A stretch of DNA of 64,000 nucleotides from Saccharina japonica. Its lineage: Eukaryota; Sar; Phaeophyceae; Laminariales; Laminariaceae. The stretch covers positions 156,995-220,994 of the forward strand of contig MEHQ01002062.1 in assembly GCA_008828725.1 (NCBI GenBank). Direction: 5' to 3'. The notes under the pieces were generated by a model that ran no database searches, was not told where the DNA came from, and worked only from the letters and a program-made list of their open reading frames with translations. Of this stretch, positions 24,301 through 36,300 are shown piece by piece (the stretch's first letter is position 1; each line of letters starts with the position of its first letter). A program made the translations under genes and the position numbers.

Positions 24301-27300
24301 CAAGTCTGTATACAACAGACAGCTGTGATTTTATCTGATTTTGTTTTTCCCGACGTGCAAAACCGAAGACCAAGCAGACTACCGCCCAAAATTTACACCA
24401 AAAACAGAAATCACGAAAGAAGCCGCAAAACAAAAGCAAAAGCATGGCGAACAAACGCTTACCCAGCGTCACAGAGCGAGTCCAGAGTTTTCGCCCAGAA
24501 GGCGTCGTCGAACTCCTTGCCATGATTCCCCGAGATGTAGAATACATCTTTTCCCTCGTCGTACATCTGACGAGAGAGCGATCAGCGGCCGAAACCAAGT
24601 TCCACACACATGCATCACAGACAGGAATATTATTCATTTCCGCGTCATGACCCCTCGTAGGTACTCCAGGGCATGATAGATTCTTGATGTGACGCGTGCT
24701 GCTACGATGGAGGTAGCAATCGTCGGCAAAGCTGCTTTCTGAACGACGGGCCCCTCCTTAGTCCATGACCGGTTGAATGTGGCCGTCTTGTTTATTTTTT
24801 TGCAGTATGAGGTTTTGGATGCCTACCTACACGGGCCACGGGACGCGTGCTACGGTAGAGGAGGTATACCTTATTTTGGCTGAATCGTTTTCTGAACGAT
24901 CGGGCTCCTTAACCCAAATTCGTCGGACTTTCATTTTTGAGACGAATAATGTTTCAAGAGTACAACTTCGGAAAGGGGATTTCTCACCCGGTAGCACTTT
25001 TATTTTCGTTCCAAAACCATTTGTTTCGGTGAGGTATGACGCTCCTTAAGTGAAGAGCTGAGAAAAAACATGGCGTACCTCTATCGTAGCATGCGGCATG
25101 GGGTTGTTTTACCGGGTTGCGTTTTCATTGCTATCAAAAACAGGCTTTAACTTTTGGTGCTACTGTAGTATAGAGCTGCTCATGCGAGGAGCCCCAGGAA
25201 ACAAAGCGTTGCTCCTCTGCCATTGTACGTGTCATGCGTATGACCTACTGCAGACATTCCGGGGCAGGTAGATTCTTGATCTGTATGATCTAGAGATATT
25301 CCAGGGCACCAGTTAGATTCGTGGTCTGTATGATCTATAGAACTACTGTAGATCTAGCTGGTGTTTTCGGGTGGAGGAAGCCCGTGTGTAATGATCTGGA
25401 AGATCTAGCGCACGTTTCCTGTGGGTGGGATCTGTACTGCACAGATCCCTGTGCGCAGCATCTCATAACGATAGGTTAGGATCTACTCGTACGTCGATGA
25501 TTTACATATACTGATAGATAGATCGAGATATGTCTGACGTGGGAAAGCTTTAGTCAGAGTGGTGCCTCAACGTATTGTAACAAACAACGCGGCGAACAAT
25601 CCCATACTCGCCTATACCACTCTTATGTTTCGAACTATAGGTACCGTTCGGACAAAACAATAACACAAAACACGTTACATGTTTTACGGGGAGTATTGGC
25701 ATGCTTGTGTTAACGAAACCATAGAGTGCGCGACATGTGCTAGGAATTTGAGAGTTACTACTGTCTGGCTGGGCTTTTTTTAAACAAAAGTAAAGAATTT
25801 GCAGTTGAACATTATTTGTGGTCGGCGAGAGGGACGATACTCTAATTCCCATGTACACCGTAGCCTTTATGAGCCTATGCTCAACGTTGATACCACCATA
25901 ATCCGCGAGCCTTGGCCAAAACATGACAAGTGTGTAACTGCTGCCGCGTTACTGCTGTGTGTTGCAATTTCGAAGTATTTTGCGTGTAGTTTCTCGTAAC
26001 AGGAGCCTAGTCTGTCCCCAACAAACACGGCAAATATGGCTGTACACGCGTATTGGTTACCATCGAAGCACGCGTCGATCCCTCTCTCGGTGCTTTGCTC
26101 TTACCACGGTGCCTTTCGTGAATCCAGCGAACCAGTACACGGCGTTCACGTCCATGAGGACGTCGTACGGCGACATGCCTCGGGAGGTGTAGAGTTCCGA
26201 CGGGCAGCTGGTTCGGCAGGCCGAGGGATCTCGGTCCCCGCCGTCCGCGACGGAGCAATGTTCTGGCACTCGCAGGTAGCCCTTCCTCCACAGGTACTTC
26301 GTGATCAGCGGCACCATGTCGCTGTAGCCTGGGGTAAGGCGATGATATTGGAAAAAAGAAAGGTTTGAAGCATGCTGCTACGGCAGGCTCTGCTCGCTTG
26401 AATAACTCGATCTCTGCCTCAGATCCAAAAGCCGACCTTGAGAAGATATAGAAAGTTTTACCCGATGAGCCGTTGGGATATGTCCTATGACAAAGGAGAA
26501 ATACAGCAGTAGCGGACATTACCTGATAGTGGATCTTGCTGAGGTAGGTATGTGGGCACTCTGATTGATAATTCACTACTGTAACCCTGCGTAACCCAAG
26601 AACTAAATTTTAAGAAATTCTAAAAATCTGCGAGACAAGATGAACAATCCCGAAGCCTACGTAAAAGTATATCAGGACTACAGTAGTGTAGTATTGCAGT
26701 GTAGTTTGACACTATTTGTATTTCATCAGTACTGGTATTGGCTCCTATTGAGTTAAGGAGCCCGATCGCTCAGTCACTAATTCGTTTTTACCTGAAACTG
26801 CCACCTGTATCGCACACGCTTTACTGGATTACTGGGCACCATAGTAAAAAGAACCTACGGTACACGAAAAAAAAACATGTATCTGCTTATTTTAAACTAT
26901 CACGGGGGACCATAGTAAATGAAGCCTACGGTGCACACACAACCCGTATATTTCCCTATTTTAACTGTGACGGGGGGCCATGGTAAATAGAACGTACTTA
27001 AAACACTAAAACCTACATGTTTTCCTATTTTTACTAGCAATGTTTGGTCCTATTTACTATGGCCCTCCGTAATAACAACATTCGGTCCTATTTACTATGA
27101 TATCCCCCGTAACAGAACGCCTCGGTTTACGTTTCGCTTGCCTGCGGTGTTGATGAACGCCTCCTCGGGGTTGTCCCATTCACCGCCCACCGCGATGTGA
27201 ACCGGCCCGTGGGTGCCCCCGTTGAGGCAGTTGTTCATGCTCGCCATGTCTTCCGAGTCGAAGCAAGACTTGTACGTTTCGCAGCTAACCATAGACGTTC

Positions 27301-30300
27301 CGTTCTGCGCGCGCGAAGCGAACAAAACATCATATGCACAGAGGTTGGTCAAGAAACAAACATGGTCGATATACCACGCTCGAGTCATAAGCACATTGTG
27401 CCACACGTATATATGTGTTGGCAGTTAGTGTCGCTGTATACATGTCGTCGTTTTAATTTCGCGCGCGAAGCAGTTAACCGTGCACACATGGGCTGCTTCT
27501 CATGGGGGATAGTGTTCCATGTTGTGGAGGCGGGGTACGACAGCGGTAGCGCTTTTGTTTTCTTCCTCCTCAGGATATTTTTCTGACTGACTGTTAGTAT
27601 GCTCATTAACCGAGCAATCCCCGGGTTAAGGGAATTTGTGTGTTCGACGCTATTTTTCGATATGTGCCTTTTGTAACAGGCCACGACATTGCTCCTCGGG
27701 TTGAAGTTTGATGTTTCTCAAGGCCAGGATACGGGNAGCCCCCCCCCCCCCCTGTCGAAGCATGCATCACGAAACGACCTGTACACAACAACCTATTATA
27801 CTAGTAAGTAGATAGCTAATGGACGCGTCAGTGGTATAGGCGCGAGACTAACGAACGTCGTAGGCGTGCAGCAGTAGGGGTACCCAACTGGAGGACCCCT
27901 GTGTAGAAAAACGAAAAACTATCTTACGAAGTATAAGCCAGGTACGCAATCTCATATGGCCTACTGGTCATATCAACCGATAGCAGTATGGTAATACTTG
28001 GTATACAACATTGGATCCAGAGACATTGGGTGCACGAGCTCGTCAGTTGAGCGCCCCCACCCTCCCCGGCAGGGAGAAGCAGTCTCGCTTGAACAGGCAA
28101 ACCCCTATCGCCGCTCGGCTTATCGGCTGCGTTTTGTTTTGTTGTTCATGTTTGACGCAGTCCTCATCGAGTACTATGATTGTATTGATTGGATGCTCAC
28201 GTCGGCGTTGGTCATGTTGTGGCGGGTGACGAAGGGCGTAGAGTCGGCGTTCCAAGGGCTGCGGAGAAGCCCGAATGAGTTGTGCACGTAATCCCATGCA
28301 TCCTGTAAACACCCAAACGAAGGCGAGCGGCGAGCGAGAGACAGCGAACAACCCCCGCCCCCCATAAGAGAGATATATAGAGATATCTTTATAGTAGAAT
28401 TAATTACTTCGTACGCGTTTAAGATGCAGCAGTGCAATGCTAAAACCGTAAATCGCGCACCAAGGCTGCGGTTCAGGGGGCCACGTTGTGAGGTCATTCG
28501 GTTTTGGCCGCCCAGAGCCACTTAACCGTGTCACTGTGTCCTATATATGTCTCAGCAGTGTAAAGTGTTTTCGCTTTTGTTTTTTGCTGAGCGAAATGCG
28601 CACCGGCATGGGACGGGGCGGGTTACGCTGTTCCAGCGCAATATTCATCACCTCCAACATATCGGTATCTATTTATCTACAGTAGATCGTCTAGTTAATC
28701 AACTGCCGTCGGTTGTGAGAGTGTGCAGGTTCTTGCGAAGTGCAGATCCAACCCAGGACACATGTTGCTACAGCAGTAGATAGTGCAGACTGTACGGACC
28801 CCAGCCGGCAACATGAGCTAGATCATACAGATCATACAGAGCATACAGATCATACAGATAATACAGATCATACGAATCATACAGATCAAACAGATGATAC
28901 AGACCATACAGGTCTTAAATGTTTTAGATCGTGAAGTGGGGGCAACTTTCATAGCGTATATAAATGTTGGTCGAGCTGCGGGAACAAACTTTATCGAAGT
29001 CATCATGTCTCGGGGTGTGATATTGAGCTCCTCTCTTGCGAGGAACTCATAAACTAAGGGACCATCTTTACCGCCGTCCCCTTGCTCATTATGCTTCGTT
29101 AAACGTTACAGCAACGGACACTGTGAAGATCACCACCGGCCAAGGTTATCCAACCGAACAACTTAACAGGCATTACTGTAGTTGACTTCTACTGTAGGCA
29201 AGGAATGCAGCAAAGGACACTATTTTGGCAGCTCACAACCTGTATCAACAACGACCTGCTGTCGATAAATATCTACGAGGTACACAACGGGCAGAAGGCG
29301 CCCCGTAGATTTACGTCTTGAAAAACAAAATCAAAATCGGTGGTTAGAGCTCCACGAGTATTGGGCCTCATGGAATTTACCGTAGGTGATATTGTACCAC
29401 TACCACATCATAGCATGGGTCGTCGTCCAATTCCTATGATCGCTCACCGCCATGACCGAAAGATACGCCCAGCGGCCTTTGTCAACGGTGTGATAGCCGT
29501 TGTCAGGAGAAGCGCTGCCGAACCAGTCGTCGGCGAAGATTCCGGAGTCTCCGTAGGTGCCCAGTCCTTGAGAGGCTAGGCGAAACAAAAACAGGACAGC
29601 GTGCAACATGCGGAATCCAACGTAATGATACGTATATACATCGCTACACGGTCCTCAAGGCTGTATATAGTTCATTCGGGTTTTCCATTACGTTGAATAA
29701 CTTCGCCCTTTTTTCTCGTGCTCCCTCCTCGTAGTCGTATTTAATATATCCGGGGACAAATGTCAGGCTCTTCTCCCCTCTGTACCTACTACCACGGGAT
29801 ATACACGCCTTGCATTTCAATCTCGTCGACTCGCGCCGAATTGTGCCCACCCACGCGATAGTTAGGCGCTGTCGGCATTTTTGGTGTCACGTGATACGTT
29901 AAAACTTCATACTGAGAATGGAACCCACGAGGTCACTCAACTCTAGTAGCGTTCGACGTTAATAACCACTAGACGACCGGGTCAAAACAGTAGCTACCGG
30001 TGTGTGTGGCATATAAGTGAAACATGGCAAACCGACCGCCCAAAGCACCGGAAGTATTACGCAACTCGTACACCGTCGCTGTTTTATCATGACAACACAT
30101 TAGCCTATGTCGGGGTCACAGCAGTGTCATACGTGGATACATACATACATAGACGCGTGAGCTACGATAGCGTTGAAAGTGCACCTATTGTTTGCTGAGG
30201 GTCCGAACTTTTGCGGAGCTTTTTGTCGAATTTTTGTCAACCTCGCCCAGAAGCCTTACTCTGAGATAACATGAAAACGCATCCCGATGAGTAGTCCAGT

Positions 30301-33300
30301 TAGTTGCCTCTGTATATCACGAAAACCCTAGCTACGATAGAGATAACATTGTTTGGCTGACACGTCCTCTAAATGATGGGGCGCCTCTACCCAAAGTGGG
30401 TGGAATTCCGTTCTTGTGTTGCGATATGTTTCGTTGGATACTAACAGTAGGTCGTGGGATTGTTAATCGTTTAACAACGCCCCCCCCCCCTTGATAAATG
30501 AGTGTTTTTTTGTGGGGGTATAGAGCTTTTCACGTGACCACCCTCATAATACCGAGGGTGCACTTCTACCGTACAGCCGCTTCCCCAAGTAGTTTGTAAT
30601 TCATTGGTTAGCTGTGGTAGGGTAGTTCTTAGTAGCCGAGATGCCCCGCTGGAGACAACTATTGTTAGGCGGGGACGGTCCACCCCTATCGAAACACGCC
30701 TCCATACCCTGGAAACCCTGGAACTATGTCCCACGAAGGTAAGAAAAATAACGTCGGGTACAAGTTTTGGACCCGCCTCTGGTGCAAGCTACAGTACTGT
30801 CTCCGAACTCAAACTGAACCTAAACTAGACGATGCATGCAATATCTGATATCAGGCAGGAGGGGGGGCGCGACAGACACCCCCGGCGCATTACATTAATT
30901 TCAGGTGTGACGACATATCTTCGTGTACACGTACAGTAGTAAACGGTGTAAAACATGTGCTCAGTTTTGTTTGGCAAGGTTATAGCGTTATCGCAGTGTG
31001 AGAACGAGTACGGGTGCGTATCAGAACGCTCTCTACTGCGAACACTTGCGGTTTCAGTAAAATCGTAATACAAGTTTGTACTTAAAAGAGTGGGCTTAAG
31101 GTCGCAGATGAAACAAAAACAGAAACAAAAAAAGATCCTCACAGTCGATGGTGTATTCCCAGTAGGGGATGGAGACGGTGGGGTCCACGACCTGAAGGGC
31201 TTGCTCGAAAAGCAGCGTGTATCCGACATGGTGCGTCATGATACCTGCGCCAGGAGAGGGAAGGGCAAGTTGACGGCGATGGGAAGGACAACGATCATGG
31301 TGATGTGTATGGTGATCATATGGATAAGGCCATTGGCCAGTAGACGTTACACGCAACTAAGGTTAAGTGCAGTTGGGGTGCCAGACCACACGCGGGATGA
31401 ATGCTTTATTTTATTCGTTTTTCTCTTCGCCATTATTTTTCTTGTTTCTCCCTCTTTAGTCGTAACTCAGTTCCGAGGTCACAGAAAAGGTTCTTCTCCC
31501 TCCTCCCCACCGCGGTTCGTGCCTTCCATTTTCATCGCGAGAAGACTTCGGCCCTTTCTTCCCTCGTCGACTCGCATCGAATTGCGCAAAAAAACTACTA
31601 CTCCTGCCGATTTGCTGCCTCATTTGCAATACTTCTGCGCGGAATGCAACGCGCAAAATATATACAAAAAATGATTGTACCTTTTTGTTTGTTGATCAAT
31701 TACTTTACTCTCCAGCTTCTGCTGAACAAGCCGTGGTCACAGGTAGGTGTCGCCCCCCCGTGTAGACATGCCTTCACATTGTATTGCGCACAGGGTACAT
31801 ACTCGTCGATTATCATCGATTATTGCTAACTCACGCCCTCGCGCTTTCCGCTCGTCAATTTTTATGCAAGAAATCGTCCCTACGAGTACGTGCGCTCGGT
31901 GATAATTACACCCACGTAATGTATTTTAGTAGGCACGAAGATCACCTACCAAGCCACGGGGGGCACCGAAGAACTCCCTGTGGTCGTAGTATACATACCT
32001 GGAAAAAACGAGGAGCACTCAACAGAAAATACAGCACATTTAAGCTCGTCTGTATATCCCACCTTTGACCTGCAGCGCTGGCTGGGTCTGCCCCGGTGCG
32101 TGTCACGCCCACAGGTGTAAGCTATGTTACGGAATGACCCGAGGTGCCCATGGCTTTACAGCAGTACTCGTACGAGTTATACCCTGTGTTGCTATGATAC
32201 GCACAAACCTGTTGATAGTTGACGTTCCTCTTAAATGAAGAAACCCGTTGCGACTGTATATACGCCGGGCCAATATTTCTTAAAGAAGAACGTCAACTAA
32301 CTATTAATAGGTTTGTACGCATCACACGGAGGACGCAGGCCAATCAGAGCAACGCAGGGTATCACTCGTACGGGCAGTACTGTAAAACCACGAGCACCTC
32401 GAACCATTCCCTCGTAGCTTATATCTGTGGGTCAGACTTCCTTTCTTTGATATCTGGACGCATGCTACGGTAGCCTGCATGCAGGTGCACCGTGTTTTTT
32501 CTGAGGGTGGGCGGTCACTTAGGGAGCCCTACAACCTCATCCAAAATGGTATTGGAGGGAAATGAAAGTGCTAGCCGGCGAATAAGACATGGCCCACGTA
32601 TACAGTGGACAATGTTGCAACACAAAAACGGAAATCCGACGGTTTAGGGTTAAGAAGCCTTTAATAGACCACGCAGGAAACGTTTCAGCCCAAAAGTGTC
32701 ACTGGGACTACCTCTATCGTAGCATACGTCTTTGTCGGTATGGCCTGGTTTGTTTAAAAAAATCAAAAAGAGGCGTGTTTTTTCGTTTTTTATTTTATTT
32801 TACCGGCGTCGTCGTGCCAGTGGTCGCAATCCCTCACGCCGGCCCCGTCGAGGTGCATCTTGACGAAGTACTGGATCCCCTGAGATATATATATATACGA
32901 GCACACACAAAAGGGTTACGCAGGCCGATTGGGGGGGGGGAGGGGCAAGGTCTGAAAACCAATTGGAAGTTTTTACGGTGATATATATACGAAGTATAAG
33001 GATAGTTCAAAATATTGTATTGCTCGTACATATACGGGGCCCCTACTTTCGTAGACAAAACCTGTCCTCCACATATCCGTCTATTAACACGTGAGACCTT
33101 TCTTTTTGACTACAACGTCACTATCAGTGGGAGTGCATCTGAACGAAATAGTATTATAGTAGACGCCCCCCGAGATATATTCGTACGCACCAAGGGTTTC
33201 GATTTGTGCACAAGGCGGAAAGAGGGTTGGGGGGCGGGGTGGTGTATATACGTGAGGCTCTAATTTTAGCCCGCTCGGAAATATTTCCGGGTATATATGG

Positions 33301-36300
33301 GATAGTTCAGAAATTTTCGGAGGGATTTCACAAATATTCGTTGTTTCCCACGGCTGTGAATCGCACTTTTGGAACAAAATTATAATGTACGTCCTAACAC
33401 GCAAAAAAGGGTTTCGTGCGTCTGAGGCGGACAATAAGGGGTCTGGGGGGGGAGGGTACATAATGAATTTTCCCCCCGCCCCCCGGCATGCTCCGTTCCG
33501 GCATTGTAGAGATGCGAGGGTCTATGGTCCTACGACTATGGCCATGCATGAATATCGAGTACAACCCCCCCCCAGGAAATGTTACCATGAGGTATTTGGG
33601 ATGTTCGAATTGATCGCCCCTGTGGTTTGGCCTTATATACAGTAGAACCGTCGAAATCAGTCGAGATGCACTTGAAATGTCGGCGGCGGCGGCGGCGGTG
33701 GATCCCCTGAGGTGCCGAAAGGGTTTCGTTCGTTGGAGGCGGAAGGGGAGGGGGGGGCTACAGAAGGTAATATCTGAAACAAAGATGAAAGTAGTTCCAC
33801 TGAATATTCCAGGACATTTCGAAATGCCCTCACGTTGGTTGTCGACCACTACTTGTGCGTATAGATCGTCGATATTACGATGTTACCATACCTGTTACTG
33901 TTTAATTTTCACTGGCTATTGACGACACGTGGGCCAAGCACTATCAGGCGCTGGCAACCTAATGTTTCAGCTGGTATGCCTATTGAGCGCAGTTCAAATG
34001 GATGGGCACCACCTAACGTTATCACATCAGTTCAAATAAGTAGCTACCCACAAGTCCCTATACTGTACTGTAAAAAGGGGCTCACACCCCACCCAGATCA
34101 TCTACAGATACATCATGATCTAGATCATCTGCAGATAGATCATGATCTAGATCATCTACAGGCAGATCATGATTTACATAATCTACAGATATATCATCTA
34201 CAGATACATCATGATCTAAATCATCTGCAGATAGATCATGATCTAGATCATCTATAGATATATATCGTGATCCAGATCATCTACAGATATATCATGATCT
34301 AGATCATCTACAGATAGATCATGATCTAGATCATCTGAAGATAGACCATGATCAACTGTAGGCCATCCACAGATATATCAGTATCTAGATCATCTACAGA
34401 CATATCACGATCTAGATCATCTACAGGCAGATCATGATTTAGATCATCTACAGATATATCATGATTTGCACCGTTTAGCTCCTCACCTGCCGCTGTGAGA
34501 GGTTGTACAGGATCTGTCTTGTACAGATCTAATCCGGGAAACACGAGCTAGTATAGACCGCGCAGATTTTCCGGCTCACACCGGGCAACGTGAGCTAGAT
34601 CCTGCGAATCAGGGATATGCCTGCCATGAAAGATCTACTGTAGATGATTTAAGCAAGGGCGAATCGATAACCCGTCGGAGATTTTTAACGGATCGCGAGC
34701 CGTACTGCACTTCGTAGATATGCGAAGTTTCCTGGAATGTTATACTGCTGGCCCCTGTGGAGGGCCACTCGATCGTAGTAATCTGCACGACTAGGTGCGA
34801 GCAGTGTGCGCCAAACTTGACATGATCGGGCCTTGCTGGCAGCTGTGCGCATCAAGCGCGGCGGCCTGCTTCATTTGCCCGCATTTTCCTATGTGGAATA
34901 TTCCCAGAACTTTGTTAAATCTCTGGTGTACGAATACGTGCAAATACGTGGGGGACTCTACTGAAGGGGTACTACTGTGAGTCGACGCGCGCACCTTGTA
35001 GTCGCTTCCGTACGTACGGCTGCCCTCGGCAGTAGGCATCCGGTAAAGGGTTTCCATTGCGTCGAAAAGTGCCTCCCTGTCGGAGTCAGTAAGCTGTCGA
35101 ATCTCCCGCCGTACGTACTTTTCGGGTTTCAAGGAGGCATGTCGAAAAGCGGGGACCGAGCAGAAGAGCGTCAAGAAAGACGTGGGTCGAACTGGGTGGC
35201 GAGAGCGCGTGTACGTACCCAGAACGCCATGTTAGGATACAGGCGGTAATGCCATTTGCTTTGTTTTTTCCTCAGTAGCTTTCTACATTACGCACCTCAT
35301 CCAAGCGATCGACACCGAGAAACATGGTGCGTGTATGCCCCCCCCCCCACCAGTCTAAGCACACAGCACTACCCGAGGTGAACAAGACCATGGCCTGAAT
35401 ATTTATATTTTGAACAAACTTCCAACTCAGCAGGAATATAATAAAAGTCTGACGATTTTGGTTATTTCAAGGAGCCCGATCATCCAGAAACTATTTGCAA
35501 GACAGAAGGTGCTACGTACCTACCTCTTACCTTAGCGCGCGTCGGTCCCATTTTTGTTTTTGACGAGATTTTGATCGAACGATACTTACGATATTGGCCG
35601 AGGTTAAGCGTCTACTTTTTTTTTTTTTTATCAGAATCGGTCTGTAGGGGAGACATGCCTCAAGAAAAGCTAGGGACGCCTCCATCATGGCACACGCCCC
35701 AGCACCAACAAATACCCCATCGTTAGGGTGTTTGGATACAGTATATATATATGTATACATATGGTGTGATTCAAGACGCGAGGAAGGCGGGTTCTTGGGG
35801 GTGCACGAAGCGGGCTGACGCTTGCTACGGTAGCCTGCATGCAGGTGCACCCTAAGGTTTACGAGGGTGGTGGTATATTGAGGAGCTCTATACCTCACGT
35901 GAAAACTGATTTGGGAGGAAAATACAAGCGCTACCCGATGACGAATCCCATGCCTCAAGTATACACAACAACAAAATATTGCACCTCGAAAATGAAATTC
36001 CGATGATTTTGGGTTAAGATAAGGAGCCCCTCCCCGTCATTCAGAAAACGTTTCAGCCAAAAAAAGGTATACCTCTACCTCTACCGTAGCACGCGTCGGC
36101 TGTTCGCACCTTAACCATAACATACGTCTCCAGTATGTACCTCTCTCCTGTGGCGACATCGATTTGCGACAGAGAGATTTGTTGACGGCCCAGCGTACGA
36201 AAAACGTGGGTTACGCTCCTGCGAGGGTGCCGTCCACAACAAAATGCAGCGAAGACGAGGTAGCGCGAGAGGGGGGTGGGAGTGCTGTAAAGGGGAGGCA

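Larger units (their letters stand above)
31143..32879 (-). other. Exons 5-6 of the tyrosinase gene: CuA site
   Basis: Exon 5 (32879-32804) ends in DCDHWHDDA and exon 6 (31244-31143) continues GIMTHHVGYTLLFEQALQ and then VSIPYWEYTID. H241 and H250 are nine residues apart, the spacing of the second and third CuA ligands, and HxxxxxxFE plus PYWxxT are family signatures. H228 in exon 5 (KMHLDG) is the likely first ligand. The junction is phase 1 and restores glycine. Confidence 0.9.

Noticed and set aside
27736-27736. Ambiguous base n beside a C-run
   Set aside because: Most likely a sequencing uncertainty at a homopolymer; no structural change is associated, unlike the n at 45053.
31090-31674. 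194-codon plus frame
   Set aside because: It overlaps tyrosinase exon 6 on the opposite strand and then repeat E, whose other copies do not keep this frame.
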